From: an uncultured Erythrobacter sp.
GTDB taxonomy: Bacteria > Pseudomonadota > Alphaproteobacteria > Sphingomonadales > Sphingomonadaceae
Assembly (NCBI GenBank): GCA_947500645.1
Contig: CANMSD010000002.1
Coordinates: 310,001 to 374,000, forward strand
Reading direction: 5' to 3'
DNA: 64,000 bases
This document shows, piece after piece, positions 1 through 13,818 of this stretch. The notes under the pieces were generated by a model. It did no database searches and was not told the DNA's origin. It saw only the letters and a list, made by a program, of their open reading frames with translations. Numbering within the stretch: the first letter of the stretch is position 1; each line of letters begins with the position of its first letter. The position numbers were made by a program, and so were the translations under genes.

Positions 1-5997
<5,997 letters not shown>

Positions 5998-6237
5998 GGA
6001 GGAGAAATGCCTCTTTGTCTGTCGCCGGGCGAAAGGCCCGGTCGCTCAAATTGATCGCTGCGTCATCGCGAAATCAGCTCCATTCCGGACGCGAAAAAGG
6101 CCGCAAGCACATGCGCAGCCCCTTGGCCCGCATCGCTGCAGCTCAACATCACGTCGCGAATATGGAACTCGCTGCTTCCATTCCTAAGCCAATCCCCGCG
6201 TATGAATCAGCTTTGCTCGAAGCGAGCGATTGAGAGC

Positions 6238-6266
6238 CATGTAGGAATTGTCGACCAAGGCGTCAA
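6238..6266 (-). promoter_or_regulatory. Candidate rpoB promoter
   Basis: Read on the minus strand, TTGACG (6266-6261) is followed after 17 bases by TACATG (6243-6238), a good match to sigma-70 type spacing. It lies about 240 bases upstream of the rpoB start, in the right direction. Prediction from sequence only. Confidence 0.5.
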
Positions 6267-6393
6267 CTGTGTGAGAGCACCAATGTCTTCGCTCGCAAAC
6301 TCACATGTGCGGATCGCGAGGCAAAGAGACCTCGCTCGCAAGTCACGCTATTCGAAATTCAATATATCGCATATTGTTTTTCAATATTATTGA

Positions 6394-6421
6394 TTGACAA
6401 TAAATCGAATCGCCCATAGAT
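6394..6421 (+). promoter_or_regulatory. Candidate promoter for the 41-residue peptide / DUF2975 operon
   Basis: TTGACA at 6394-6399 is followed after 16 bases by ATAGAT at 6416-6421, in an AT-rich segment 45 bases upstream of the start codon at 6466. The -35 box is perfect; the -10 box is moderate. Confidence 0.45.
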
Positions 6422-6465
6422 GGAGATTATTGAATATCAATATGACACATCAAGGAGATCGATAT

Positions 6466-6591
6466 ATGACAAACGCAATCACCCAATCACTCGCTGTCTG
6501 CGCGGCTTTCGTGCTGGCACTCACATCCATCGGCGCAATCGTGACGGTTCCACCCGCACAAGCTCAGATCACTGCGATCGAGCTGGCCTGA
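6466..6591 (+). CDS. 41-residue exported peptide
   Basis: A very short gene with a strong ribosome site (AAGGAGA at 6452-6458) eight bases before the ATG. The product has a hydrophobic stretch of about 20 residues, then VPPAQAQ, a typical signal peptidase cleavage context, leaving only QITAIELA or so as mature peptide. It could instead stay in the membrane as a single-span miniprotein. It is the first gene after the promoter-like site at 6394 and precedes the DUF2975 gene by 26 bases, so the two are probably co-transcribed. Function unknown. Confidence 0.6.
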   Translation: MTNAITQSLAVCAAFVLALTSIGAIVTVPPAQAQITAIELA

Positions 6592-6617
6592 ACCATCACC
6601 AAAACAGGGAATCCGAC

Positions 6618-7163
6618 ATGACAAAGCAAAATACAGACCCCTTGCTGCTCGCCGGCCAGGTTCTGGCCATCATTATCCAAGGCGTGATGGCATTCGCCGG
6701 AGTGGTACTCGTTATCGTAACGCCGTTCGTTCTGTTCTTCCAAGACAAGATCAATGCCGAAATCCAGGCTGAGCACGGAGATGTGCTTACCGCGTTTCCG
6801 GCCATGCCCCTCGCCGGCCTTTTCGTGGTGATCATTGCGGTGGTCGCGCTGATCTTCCTGTTCTTCGGTAGGCTACGCGCGATTATCGGCACCGTCGGTG
6901 ACAGAGATCCATTCGTGCCCGAAAACGCCGATCGGCTTAGTACTATGGCCTGGTTGCTGCTTGCAGTTCAGGTTCTGATGATACCGGCTGCTGGTTTCGG
7001 CCTGCTGGTCGCTGAGTGGGCGAAGCAGATCGAGGACAGCACGTTTAGTATGGACGCTGGCCTGGACCTCACTGGAATCATGATGGTGATCGTCCTCTTC
7101 ATCCTTGCCCGGGTGTTCAAGCAAGGCGCAGCCATGCGCGAAGACCTTGAAGGGACTGTCTAA
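6618..7163 (+). CDS. DUF2975 family membrane protein
   Basis: A 181-residue protein with four predicted membrane spans (about residues 12-41, 62-85, 108-135 and 150-168). The conserved DUF2975 stretch DPFVPENADRLSTMAWLLL links spans two and three. The family is of unknown biochemical role and is very often encoded immediately before a small XRE-type regulator, as here. A longer frame begins at 6420, but the ATG at 6618 fits the family N-terminus. Its stop TAA overlaps the next possible start as TAATG. Confidence 0.8.
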   Translation: MTKQNTDPLLLAGQVLAIIIQGVMAFAGVVLVIVTPFVLFFQDKINAEIQAEHGDVLTAFPAMPLAGLFVVIIAVVALIFLFFGRLRAIIGTVGDRDPFVPENADRLSTMAWLLLAVQVLMIPAAGFGLLVAEWAKQIEDSTFSMDAGLDLTGIMMVIVLFILARVFKQGAAMREDLEGTV

Positions 7164-7192
7164 TGCCTGCCGATGAAGAAGGAGCAACGATC

Positions 7193-7390
7193 ATGGTCAA
7201 GCTAGACGACCTGCTGCACGAGCGGCGCATGACCCTAACCGAATTGGCGGAGCGTGTCGGCCTGACTCTGGCCAACCTCTCAATCCTCAAGACGGGCAAG
7301 GCCAAGGCGATCCGGTTCTCAACCCTCGCCGCGATCTGCCGGGAGCTGGATTGCCAGCCGGGCGATTTGCTAGAATACGAGGCGAACTGA
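7193..7390 (+). CDS. XRE-family helix-turn-helix regulator (DUF2975-associated)
   Basis: A 65-residue protein that is essentially one Cro/C1-type DNA-binding domain: residues 1-60 include the helices around LTELAERVGLTLANLSILK and end CRELDCQPGDLLEY, typical of small YozG-like regulators. The ATG at 7193 has an AAGGAG site eight bases upstream; an alternative ATG at 7163 overlaps the DUF2975 stop (TAATG) and would add ten residues. Pairing with DUF2975 suggests it controls or senses through that membrane protein, but the signal is unknown. Confidence 0.85.
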   Translation: MVKLDDLLHERRMTLTELAERVGLTLANLSILKTGKAKAIRFSTLAAICRELDCQPGDLLEYEAN

Positions 7391-7415
7391 ACTCCCCAAC
7401 CAGTTCGCTCAAATG

Positions 7416-7444
7416 AAGGGCCGCCGCGTCAGTCGGCGGCCCTT
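7416..7444. terminator. Bidirectional hairpin terminator
   Basis: Perfect 11-base inverted repeat AAGGGCCGCCG / CGGCGGCCCTT with a 7-base loop, between the convergent XRE gene and the lectin-like gene. There is no long T-run on the plus side. Confidence 0.7.
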
Positions 7445-7460
7445 CCGACTTCGGGCGATA

Positions 7461-8600
7461 TCAAGGGCGTATCGCAAGTCCGTCGTCGTTTTCGATAGCT
7501 GCGGCAAAGCCCCATCCGCCAAAGGTTTCGGAAACGGCTGCGGTCAGCACATTCGGCCCTTCACGCAAGTCGAGCACCACCACGTCTTTGAATCCCACCG
7601 TGCCAAGGAAAAAGAAATCGCGGCTGCGAAACCCGGCAGCGCCGTCGAAAACGAGCCGGCCGTTCAGGAACAACCGCAGCCGATCGGAATAGCCAAAGCG
7701 AAGGCGAACCTGCCGGGCGGCATTGGAGTCGATCCGGGTCGACACCAGCACAGTATCTGCACCCTCGTCAGGCTGTACCAGCCGGCCAATATCGGCGATC
7801 CCGGTCGGTTCGGCCTGCACCAGACGTTCCGCGCTCAACATTTCAAGGTCGCCGGGGAGCGACAGGACGTTCTCGATCCGGCTCTCTGCAAAGGGCTCCG
7901 ATACGCGCCAGGTCGGGATGACACCGGGAGGCGGCGAAGCGACCTGCTTTGGCCTGCCGACAATACCCTCCCCCGCAGCTAGGCCGCGAATAGTCAGGTT
8001 GGCGATCCTGATCTTCCCATTCGGACCACTGGTCCGGAAGCCGATCCCGCCGCTGCCGCGGTCGGTCGCCAGATCGGGCACATGCAATATGGGTTCCGGG
8101 CTTCCATTGAGATAGATGTCGGCCTTGTCATCCGCGATCACGAACTTGATCCGGTTCCAACCATCATAGGTGTATGGGAAGGGCGCGATCGCATTGGCGT
8201 CGGAAAAGATCTGCCAGGACGTGAGGCCGCCGCGCATCGGCGTATATTGTCCTGCATCGGGCAAGCCCGATTTGTGTTGGCGCATATAGAAGTACTCGGC
8301 ATCGCCAGTATCCGACGCATGCCACATCAATCCGCCAAAGCCGCGCTTGTTTTCGAACGCTACGTCGAACTCGATTACCCCTTCGGAAAACGCGATCCCT
8401 TCTAGCATCGCCGATGCTCGCGACAGGACAAGCTCCTGCTGCCCCCTTACCTCATCAACGGTGACGCCCTGTGGACTGGTCGGGCGCACCTGATATTGAT
8501 CGAATTGAAGCAGAGCCGGCTCAGCTTCCTGCGCTTGCGCAACGCTCGCCGCGCCTATCGCAGCAAGCGCGCCAACAAACTTTGACATAATCCGCAGCAT
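7461..8600 (-). CDS. Secreted lectin-like (concanavalin A fold) protein
   Basis: A 379-residue protein with a signal peptide ending near SVAQAQ-EA. Residues about 30-215 resemble the DUF1080 / laminin-G-like jelly roll found in sugar-binding and glycosidase-associated proteins: ELVLSRASAMLEGIAFSEGV, then GFGGLMWHA, a WNRIKFVIADDKADIYLNG strand and a closing IGFRTSGPNGKIRIANL strand. The C-terminal 150 residues have a further beta-rich region (VRLRFGYSDRLRLFLNGRLVF). No catalytic residues could be assigned. A GGAGG site five bases before the ATG at 8600 supports that start. The next gene on the same strand upstream is an AraC-type regulator. Confidence 0.65.
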   Translation of the reverse strand: MLRIMSKFVGALAAIGAASVAQAQEAEPALLQFDQYQVRPTSPQGVTVDEVRGQQELVLSRASAMLEGIAFSEGVIEFDVAFENKRGFGGLMWHASDTGDAEYFYMRQHKSGLPDAGQYTPMRGGLTSWQIFSDANAIAPFPYTYDGWNRIKFVIADDKADIYLNGSPEPILHVPDLATDRGSGGIGFRTSGPNGKIRIANLTIRGLAAGEGIVGRPKQVASPPPGVIPTWRVSEPFAESRIENVLSLPGDLEMLSAERLVQAEPTGIADIGRLVQPDEGADTVLVSTRIDSNAARQVRLRFGYSDRLRLFLNGRLVFDGAAGFRSRDFFFLGTVGFKDVVVLDLREGPNVLTAAVSETFGGWGFAAAIENDDGLAIRP

Positions 8601-8651
8601 TCAGTCCTCCACGCAAAATCGTTCGCGCAGGGGATTAGCAGACCGTGCATG

Positions 8652-9476
8652 TCAGCTATTGAACGAAACGGCCATGCGGCGCCGCTGGCGATGCCATTCA
8701 CCGGGAGTTTGCCCCATCAATGCCTGGCACTCGCGGATCATGTGAGCTTGATCGGAAAAGCGGTGCGCGAATGCGATGTCGGCCCAGTCCGGATGCGCAT
8801 CTCGCTCGGCGCTTAGCATCGCAGCAGTCAGGCGCTGTCGGCGAACAATCGCCCGCGGTGAGAGACCCAACCGATCGACAAATCCGCGCCGCATATGCCG
8901 TGCGCTCAGCCCCGCCTGATCTGCAAGTTCGGCTGGCCCCAGCATGCCGGGCGAGCGGCGAGCGAGCGTCGCGGCCTGTCCGATCCGGTCGATTTCCACA
9001 TTGTCCGACAATTCATCCAACACGCCCAACATGGTTTGCCAAGCGCTAAGAAAGTGACCTGCGTCGGCCAGCCGTGCAGCGGCATCGAAGGAGTGCTGCA
9101 GCCGCTGCGGCAAATGACAATCTTGATCCATATGGTCGCGCATGCTCAACCCAAGTCCGGTTTCCATCGCTTCTGGGGCGAGGCGCAGCGCGAACAGCTC
9201 TTCTCCATAACCGGGTGCATAGGCACCACCATCGGGCTGCGCGCGAAAGATCACGAAATTCCAATCCGATGTCATTCCTTTCGCATCGAAGCGGCGGCGC
9301 AGCGCGATTGAGGGTTCGGTAAAGGGCAAGAGTCGATGCGGTTCTTCTTGGCCGTGCCCGGTGTGGCTGTACCAGGCGAGGTCGGCAACGGCTGCTCTAT
9401 CACGGCCAAGCCGCCAGGCGCGGTACGACCCGCTCGTTTGGATAGGCTCCTGATCGCTGCAGTCTGGCGGTCTCAC
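8652..9476 (-). CDS. AraC-family transcriptional regulator
   Basis: A 274-residue regulator. The C-terminal 90 residues form a two-helix-turn-helix AraC/XylS domain (LADQAGLSARHMRRGFVDRLGLSP, then WADIAFAHRFSDQAHMIRECQALMGQTPGEW). The N-terminal 150 residues resemble the ligand or effector domains seen in regulators of this size but no specific ligand can be named. It begins with GTG at 9476. It lies 51 bases upstream of the lectin-like gene on the same strand and could control it. Confidence 0.85.
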   Translation of the reverse strand: MRPPDCSDQEPIQTSGSYRAWRLGRDRAAVADLAWYSHTGHGQEEPHRLLPFTEPSIALRRRFDAKGMTSDWNFVIFRAQPDGGAYAPGYGEELFALRLAPEAMETGLGLSMRDHMDQDCHLPQRLQHSFDAAARLADAGHFLSAWQTMLGVLDELSDNVEIDRIGQAATLARRSPGMLGPAELADQAGLSARHMRRGFVDRLGLSPRAIVRRQRLTAAMLSAERDAHPDWADIAFAHRFSDQAHMIRECQALMGQTPGEWHRQRRRMAVSFNS

Positions 9477-9745
9477 TCGTTCAACTTAGCCCGAAGCTGC
9501 CCTTTTCAAAAAGACATGCTCTGCAAGCAACGCCATCGCCTCGACGGGCAGCATCAGCCTTGGTTGCAAGCTGGCAGCCCGTTCGCCTTTCGAGAGGTAG
9601 AGCAAGCCCACTTCGGCACTGGGAATACGGATGGGGTATCAGCCCCATACCGACATCTCGGTCTCTCTGCGAAAACAATTTCAGAGACGGCAACACAGCG
9701 TCGTTTCCGAGATTGACTGAACTTACCAACGCAAGGGGAAATACG

Positions 9746-10162
9746 ATGTTCAAGAACGCCAAGACTGCCGCAGCTTCCGGCCTGATCGCTGCCACTTTCG
9801 CCATGGGAATGGTCGGTGCAGCTCCCGCCCATGCCGGCAACACCTGCAAAAAGGTCGCGATGGAATTCACCAACGACCACAGTCACAAGATCAATATTGT
9901 CGATGTCGATTACTGGGATCCGGCCAAGGGGCGCAATGGCGGCTGGCGCTCGATCGGCGTCTTTAACGAGACGCTGCAATCGGGCGACACTTGGGACGAG
10001 ACCCGCAACTTGAAAAAGGTCAACCAGCGCAGCACCCGCATCCGGTTCGAATATCGCAAGCCAGGCAAGCTGGGCGGCTGGAGCTTCAAGAAGTACAAGG
10101 TCGAAAGCGACAGCTTCACCTGCAACCGCCGCGACAATGTGGAAGTATCCACCAACGACTGA
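9746..10162 (+). CDS. Small secreted basic protein of unknown function
   Basis: A 138-residue protein with a clear signal peptide (MFKNAKTAAASGLIAATF... ending APAHA-GN). The mature part is rich in lysine, arginine, asparagine and tryptophan, with two cysteines (NTCKK and FTCNR) placed near the two ends that could form a disulfide. The pattern of alternating strands (KINIVDVDYWD, STRIRFEYRK, KKYKVESDSF) suggests a small beta-sandwich. AAGGGGAA at 9733-9740 is the ribosome site. A stem-loop terminator follows 28 bases after the stop. No family recognised. The 269 bases before it hold nothing I could assign. Confidence 0.65.
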   Translation: MFKNAKTAAASGLIAATFAMGMVGAAPAHAGNTCKKVAMEFTNDHSHKINIVDVDYWDPAKGRNGGWRSIGVFNETLQSGDTWDETRNLKKVNQRSTRIRFEYRKPGKLGGWSFKKYKVESDSFTCNRRDNVEVSTND

Positions 10163-10190
10163 TCGGTCGGTTACGACCAAGAAATGAGCG

Positions 10191-10223
10191 AAGCCCCGGC
10201 CCTTGTAAAAGCGGTCGGGGTTT
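10191..10223 (+). terminator. Stem-loop terminator after the small secreted protein
   Basis: AAGCCCCGGCC / GGTCGGGGTTT, eleven pairs including two G-T, around an 11-base loop and ending in TTTC. It closes the 9746 gene. Confidence 0.7.
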
Positions 10224-10343
10224 CTGCGGTCAAGCTGCTGGCGCCGCACAAGTAACCGGCATCTATCCGGAACTATACATGCGGCCACCTGTTCTTTGCG
10301 CACGAGCTGACGAGTTTCGCCGGCTCTCTCAGGAGGACATTCG

Positions 10344-10628
10344 ATGAAGAAAATGATTATTGCGGCTGCTCCCGCTCTCATGTTGCTCGCGGCCTGTGAT
10401 GGCCCCGCAGAAAACGTCGGTGAAGAGCTGGACGACGTAACCGAAGCGCAGGCTGAAGTTACCGACGAGCGAGCCGAACTTGCCGAAGCTCAGGCAGATC
10501 TGGCCGAAGAGCGGGCAGACGTCGCCGAGGCGGAAGGCGATTCCGTCGGCCAGGCCGAAATGGAACAGAAGGCGGAACGGCTTGAGAACAAAGCCGACGC
10601 TCTGGAAGACAAGGCAGACGATATTTAA
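10344..10628 (+). CDS. Small coiled-coil lipoprotein
   Basis: A 94-residue protein with a lipoprotein signal (lipobox LLAAC, cysteine at about residue 19). The rest is a charged heptad-like repeat rich in Glu, Ala and Asp (AELAEAQADLAEERADVAEAE), expected to be a long single helix or coiled coil anchored to an envelope membrane. A strong AGGAGG precedes the ATG. It resembles in style, though not clearly in sequence, the Ala/Glu-rich lipoprotein encoded at 47581-47880. Confidence 0.75.
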   Translation: MKKMIIAAAPALMLLAACDGPAENVGEELDDVTEAQAEVTDERAELAEAQADLAEERADVAEAEGDSVGQAEMEQKAERLENKADALEDKADDI

Positions 10629-11017
10629 TAGCGCTGCTTGGGATTGGCCGGGCTTAGCCTAGGCCGCGACGGCCAATCCCGACCTGTTCTTCGCCTAGCC
10701 GATGCCCTGACTTTGGCTTGACTCGTGGGCGTAACAGGCTAAACGCGCCGCCGAAGGATCAGTCATCAGGCTAATCTTTCATCCGTCCGAGACAGTTGGT
10801 GAGAGTAATTTGGCTCTCTTAATTTCCAGCCTAGGCGGGGAAAAGAGATTTCAGCGAACCTTCGCAGGTTCGCAATCGCGCCACTCCATGATTTGGAAGC
10901 GCACCCTCCTTCCCTGTTGCAAACGGACTCGCCCGTGTCGGAGCGCTCGCTTCGTCATGGACAAACGTAGCCGGTCGTTCGGGACTTTCCCGAGCGATCA
11001 TAGTGAAGGAGTATGGC
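10629..11017 (+). promoter_or_regulatory. rplJ promoter and leader
   Basis: A protein-free stretch of 389 bases before rplJ. TTGACT at 10718-10723 and TAAACG at 10740-10745 (16-base spacer) form a candidate promoter, giving a leader of about 265 bases. In many bacteria L10 in complex with L12 binds the rplJ leader and represses translation; a long structured leader here, with the hairpin GCGAACCTTCGCAGGTTCGC around 10854-10873, is consistent with that. Not proven by the sequence. Confidence 0.5.
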
Positions 11018-11533
11018 ATGGATCGTTCGCAGAAAGCCGACGCGGTCGCCCAGCTCAACGAAGTCTTTAACGAGGTTGGCGTGGTGGTTGTCACCCGCAA
11101 TCTCGGCCTGACGGTGGACCAGTCCACCGAACTGCGCGGAAAGATTCGTGAAGCCGGTGCGTCCTTTAAGGTTGCGAAAAACCGTCTCGCCAAACTCGCC
11201 CTGAAGGACACCGATTACGTCGGGATCGAAGAGTTTCTCTCCGGCCCGACCGCGCTGGCATGGTCTGAGGACCCTGTCGCGGCTGCAAAGGCCGCTGTCG
11301 AATTCGCAAAGTCGAACGACAAGCTCGAAATCGTCGGTGGCTCGATGGGCACGCAGGTGCTCGACGAAGCTGGGGTCAAGGCGCTCGCCTCGATGCCAAG
11401 CCTCGATGAGCTGCGCGGCAAGATTGTTGGTCTCGTCAACGCCCCGGCAACCAAGGTTGCTCAGGTCGTCAACGCGCCAGCGAACAAGCTTGCTCGTGTG
11501 TTCGGTGCCTATGGCGCCAAAGACGCTGCTTAA
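11018..11533 (+). CDS. rplJ: 50S ribosomal protein L10
   Basis: Stalk base protein of the large ribosomal subunit, 171 residues. The start [17 protein letters not shown] with GAAGGAGT just upstream is preferred over an in-frame ATG 15 bases earlier, which would overlap that ribosome site. The conserved [13 protein letters not shown] segment binds 23S rRNA, and the C-terminal helix ([16 protein letters not shown]) binds L12 dimers. rplL follows after 85 bases. The usual downstream rpoBC genes are instead 5 kb upstream and on the opposite strand. Confidence 0.97.
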   Translation: MDRSQKADAVAQLNEVFNEVGVVVVTRNLGLTVDQSTELRGKIREAGASFKVAKNRLAKLALKDTDYVGIEEFLSGPTALAWSEDPVAAAKAAVEFAKSNDKLEIVGGSMGTQVLDEAGVKALASMPSLDELRGKIVGLVNAPATKVAQVVNAPANKLARVFGAYGAKDAA

Positions 11534-11618
11534 TAGAGACGATTTCGCAAACGCGATTTTACATGTGTTTTGGGGTGTGACCTAGTCAGGCCGCCCCGCA
11601 TAATTTGGAGTGAACATC

Positions 11619-11996
11619 ATGGCTGATATTGCCAAGCTTGTTGAAGAACTTTCGAAGCTGACCGTCCTCGAGGCAGCTGAACTCGCAACCGCTCTTGAAG
11701 AAGAGTGGGGCGTTAGCGCCGCTGCTGCTGTTGCAGTTGCTGGTCCTGCTGGTGGCGGCGATGCCGGCGCAGCAGCTGAAGAGAAGGACGAATTCGACGT
11801 CATTCTCACCGGCGACGGCGGCAAGAAGATCCAGGTCATCAAGGAAGTCCGTGCCATCACTGGTCTCGGCCTTACCGAAGCCAAGGGTCTCGTCGAAGGC
11901 GCACCGAAGCCTCTCAAGGAAGGCGTTGCCAAGGCGGAAGCCGAAGAAATCAAGGGCAAGATCGAGGCTGCTGGCGGCACCGTCGAACTCAAGTAA
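11619..11996 (+). CDS. rplL: 50S ribosomal protein L7/L12
   Basis: Stalk protein of the large subunit, 125 residues, present in several copies per ribosome and recruiting translation factors. It has the N-terminal dimerisation helices ([19 protein letters not shown]), an alanine/glycine-rich hinge (about residues 35-55) and the conserved C-terminal domain ending in [13 protein letters not shown]. Translation from the ATG at 11619 with TTGGAG eight bases before fits the family; a GTG nine bases earlier is less likely. Two stem-loops follow. Confidence 0.98.
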   Translation: MADIAKLVEELSKLTVLEAAELATALEEEWGVSAAAAVAVAGPAGGGDAGAAAEEKDEFDVILTGDGGKKIQVIKEVRAITGLGLTEAKGLVEGAPKPLKEGVAKAEAEEIKGKIEAAGGTVELK

Positions 11997-12002
11997 CGGA
12001 CT

Positions 12003-12019
12003 GGGCGCATTTTGCGCCC
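12003..12019 (+). terminator. Hairpin just after rplL
   Basis: Perfect GGGCGCA-TTT-TGCGCCC stem-loop six bases after the rplL stop. There is no T-run behind it, so the stronger stop signal is probably the next hairpin at 12084. Confidence 0.55.
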
Positions 12020-12083
12020 GCCGTTATCCTCGCGAAAGCGGGGATCTCGACCCGCCAGGCTTTATGCCTGCGACAACAAAAGA

Positions 12084-12114
12084 GGGCGGTGCCAGCGATG
12101 GCGCCGCCCCTTTT
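12084..12114 (+). terminator. Rho-independent terminator after rplJL
   Basis: GGGCGGTGCC / GGCGCCGCCC (one G-T pair) with loop AGCGAT, followed by CTTTT. The same sequence motif recurs near 12773 and, inverted, near 47519. Confidence 0.85.
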
Positions 12115-12187
12115 ATTTGCATTTCGATTCAATATTGTTTTTAGTGTGCGGCGATCCAGGGGGGATCAAATACAGGGGTTGTACACC

Positions 12188-12723
12188 ATGAAAATTACAC
12201 CAATTCTGGCGGCGCTTGCCGCTGGCGTGAGCCTGAGCGGCTGCGCAACCGTGCTCAATGGCACCAATATCGATTACGCCACGGAAACCGATCCTTCAGG
12301 AGCCAATGTTGTGTTTCTGGGCGGGCTGGAATGTACCTCGCCATGTGAGCTGGAACTTCGTCGCAAGGATGATACGCGCGTCGACATCTCGAAAGAAGGC
12401 TACGAGCCGGTCTATGTGCTGATCCAGTCCAAGCTGGCAGGCTCTACTTTTGGTAACGCCCTTGCGGGCGGTCTCATCGGCGCCGCAGCGATGGTGGCAA
12501 CGGAGCGAGCAACACGCTCAGGCCGCGCCCGCTATACGTGAAGCTCGCGCCTGTCGGCTCGGACGAGCCAGCATTGTTGCTCGACAAAAACGGCGAAGTC
12601 GTCAGCACAGTTGACGAGCACAATGACGCGGTTCGCGAAGATGTAGCCAAGACGATCGGCGCTGATCTTGCTGGCTTGGATCAGACAGAAGCTGTCGCCG
12701 CAGAAACTGCCGCTGACGAGTAA
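12188..12723 (+). pseudogene. Frameshifted lipoprotein (PEGA-like domain)
   Basis: A lipoprotein gene broken by a frameshift. The first frame begins at 12188 with a lipoprotein signal (VSLSGCATVLNG) and a PEGA-like beta segment (ETDPSGANVVFLG, KEGYEPVYVLIQ), then GGLIGA; it leaves the family pattern around 12488 and stops at 12541. The other frame, open from before 12481 to 12723, continues with DGGNGASNTLRPRPLYVKLAPVG and an acidic tail. Joining the two gives one sensible protein of about 178 residues. One missing base near 12489 explains the break. It may be a true mutation or a sequencing error. Confidence 0.75.
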
Positions 12724-12772
12724 GAGGCTAATTGGTGCTGACGCAGTGTCAGCACCTGAGCATCAGTAGAGA

Positions 12773-12805
12773 GGGCGGTGACTGCGATGGCGCCGCCCTT
12801 TTCTT
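12773..12805 (+). terminator. Terminator after the frameshifted lipoprotein
   Basis: GGGCGG ... CCGCCC hairpin followed by TTTTCTTTT. The sequence GAGGGCGGTGAC-TGCGATGGCGCCGCCCTTTT is nearly the same as the terminator at 12084. It also lies at the convergent end of the DUF6683 gene. Confidence 0.75.
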
Positions 12806-12847
12806 TTCCGGACAGACGATAAGTTTGGTAGACGCGAGGCTGGACGA

Positions 12848-13747
12848 TCAGCCCTTACGCATCAACGCCCCGCCCGCGATCAGGACCAGGCCAAGACCTG
12901 CACCAGCCGCCAGCGCAACGCCGAGTAGGGAGCTGCCCTCCTCATCCGTTTGCTCGGGAGCCTGAGTAGCAACCGCGAGACTTGCCTCCTCCACATCACC
13001 AGCACCTGATGCATCGGCGGAACTACGCGGAACAAAACCGTCGCTGGTGAGCGTCATCAAAGACAGATCGAGACCATGCTCTTTTGCGGCTCGGCGAGCG
13101 GCCGCGGCCAGCTTTTCCAACGTTTCTGGCTGGTTCTTCGCTTCCTCGATTGCGCCATCCATCACCGCCGTATGAAGCAGCAATGCTTCGGCATATTCCT
13201 GCCGCTGAGCATCAGAGGTGCCGGCAAAGTCCGGAGTGGCAGCCATAGCGGAGCGGACCTGCATCCGAACCGCATCAATTGTTCCTTGATCGGGAGTGTC
13301 GTTGCGCTTCTGCGCCGCGAGCCAGGTCGATATCCACCAGACCGAATAGACATCGGCGACGTCATGCGGATCGAGGCCGTAATTGCCGATCCCCTGCCCG
13401 ATCAGTTCAATTATCCGGGGCTGCGCCGTGACCAGCTGCTGCAAGTCTGCAGCTGCGCTCTTGTTTTTTGTGCGCTTTACGAAGCTCTGGAGATTCTGCT
13501 GGGTGCGCGAGCGGTCGGGCGTGAAGCTGAAGTCGAAATTGCTACCTGTTCCATCTACCGACGGCGCAGATGGCGCGGTGAGCTGGGCGCGGCGTTCTTC
13601 CGATTTCTGGACATGGCTTTGTGCGGCGAGTCCAACTGCCACGCTGCCATCAATGATGGGCGGCATGTAGAAATCCTGGGCTGCGACCGACGTGTGTGCT
13701 GCGATCCCCAGACCCAGAGCACAAGCTATTGAAACAATTCGCTTCAT
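12848..13747 (-). CDS. DUF6683-like exported membrane-anchored protein
   Basis: A 299-residue protein with a signal peptide (MKRIVSIACALGLGIAAHTSVAAQ), a soluble alpha-helical middle and a C-terminal membrane span (LLGVALAAGAGLGLVLIAGGAL). The segment around YGLDPHDVADVYSVWWISTWL is characteristic of the DUF6683 family as I remember it; its function is unknown. GGGAG precedes the ATG at 13747; an earlier in-frame ATG at 13786 would lie inside the upstream terminator. The gene is downstream of, and on the same strand as, the needle-like protein gene at 13819, but a strong terminator lies between them. Confidence 0.7.
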   Translation of the reverse strand: MKRIVSIACALGLGIAAHTSVAAQDFYMPPIIDGSVAVGLAAQSHVQKSEERRAQLTAPSAPSVDGTGSNFDFSFTPDRSRTQQNLQSFVKRTKNKSAAADLQQLVTAQPRIIELIGQGIGNYGLDPHDVADVYSVWWISTWLAAQKRNDTPDQGTIDAVRMQVRSAMAATPDFAGTSDAQRQEYAEALLLHTAVMDGAIEEAKNQPETLEKLAAAARRAAKEHGLDLSLMTLTSDGFVPRSSADASGAGDVEEASLAVATQAPEQTDEEGSSLLGVALAAGAGLGLVLIAGGALMRKG

Positions 13748-13764
13748 TATTTGTCTCCCACGAG

Positions 13765-13799
13765 AAAACGCCCCGGCGGTATGCATACCACCGAGGCGC
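13765..13799 (-). terminator. Strong terminator between the needle-like gene and the DUF6683 gene
   Basis: Read on the minus strand, CGCCTCGGTGGTAT-GC-ATACCGCCGGGGCG forms 14 pairs with two G-T, directly followed by GTTTTC. It lies about 20 bases after the stop of the 13819 gene and ends 18 bases before the DUF6683 start codon. Confidence 0.85.
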
Positions 13800-13818
13800 T
13801 TGGTAATGCGAGTCTCAA

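Larger units (their letters stand above)
5998..6465. other. Intergenic region between divergent rpoB and the 41-residue peptide gene
   Basis: No protein gene recognised in these 468 bases. They hold a hairpin in the rpoB leader at 6025-6041 (CCGGGC-GAAAG-GCCCGG) and one promoter-like site on each strand, listed separately. The part from 6350 to 6465 is clearly richer in A and T than its surroundings. Confidence 0.7.
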
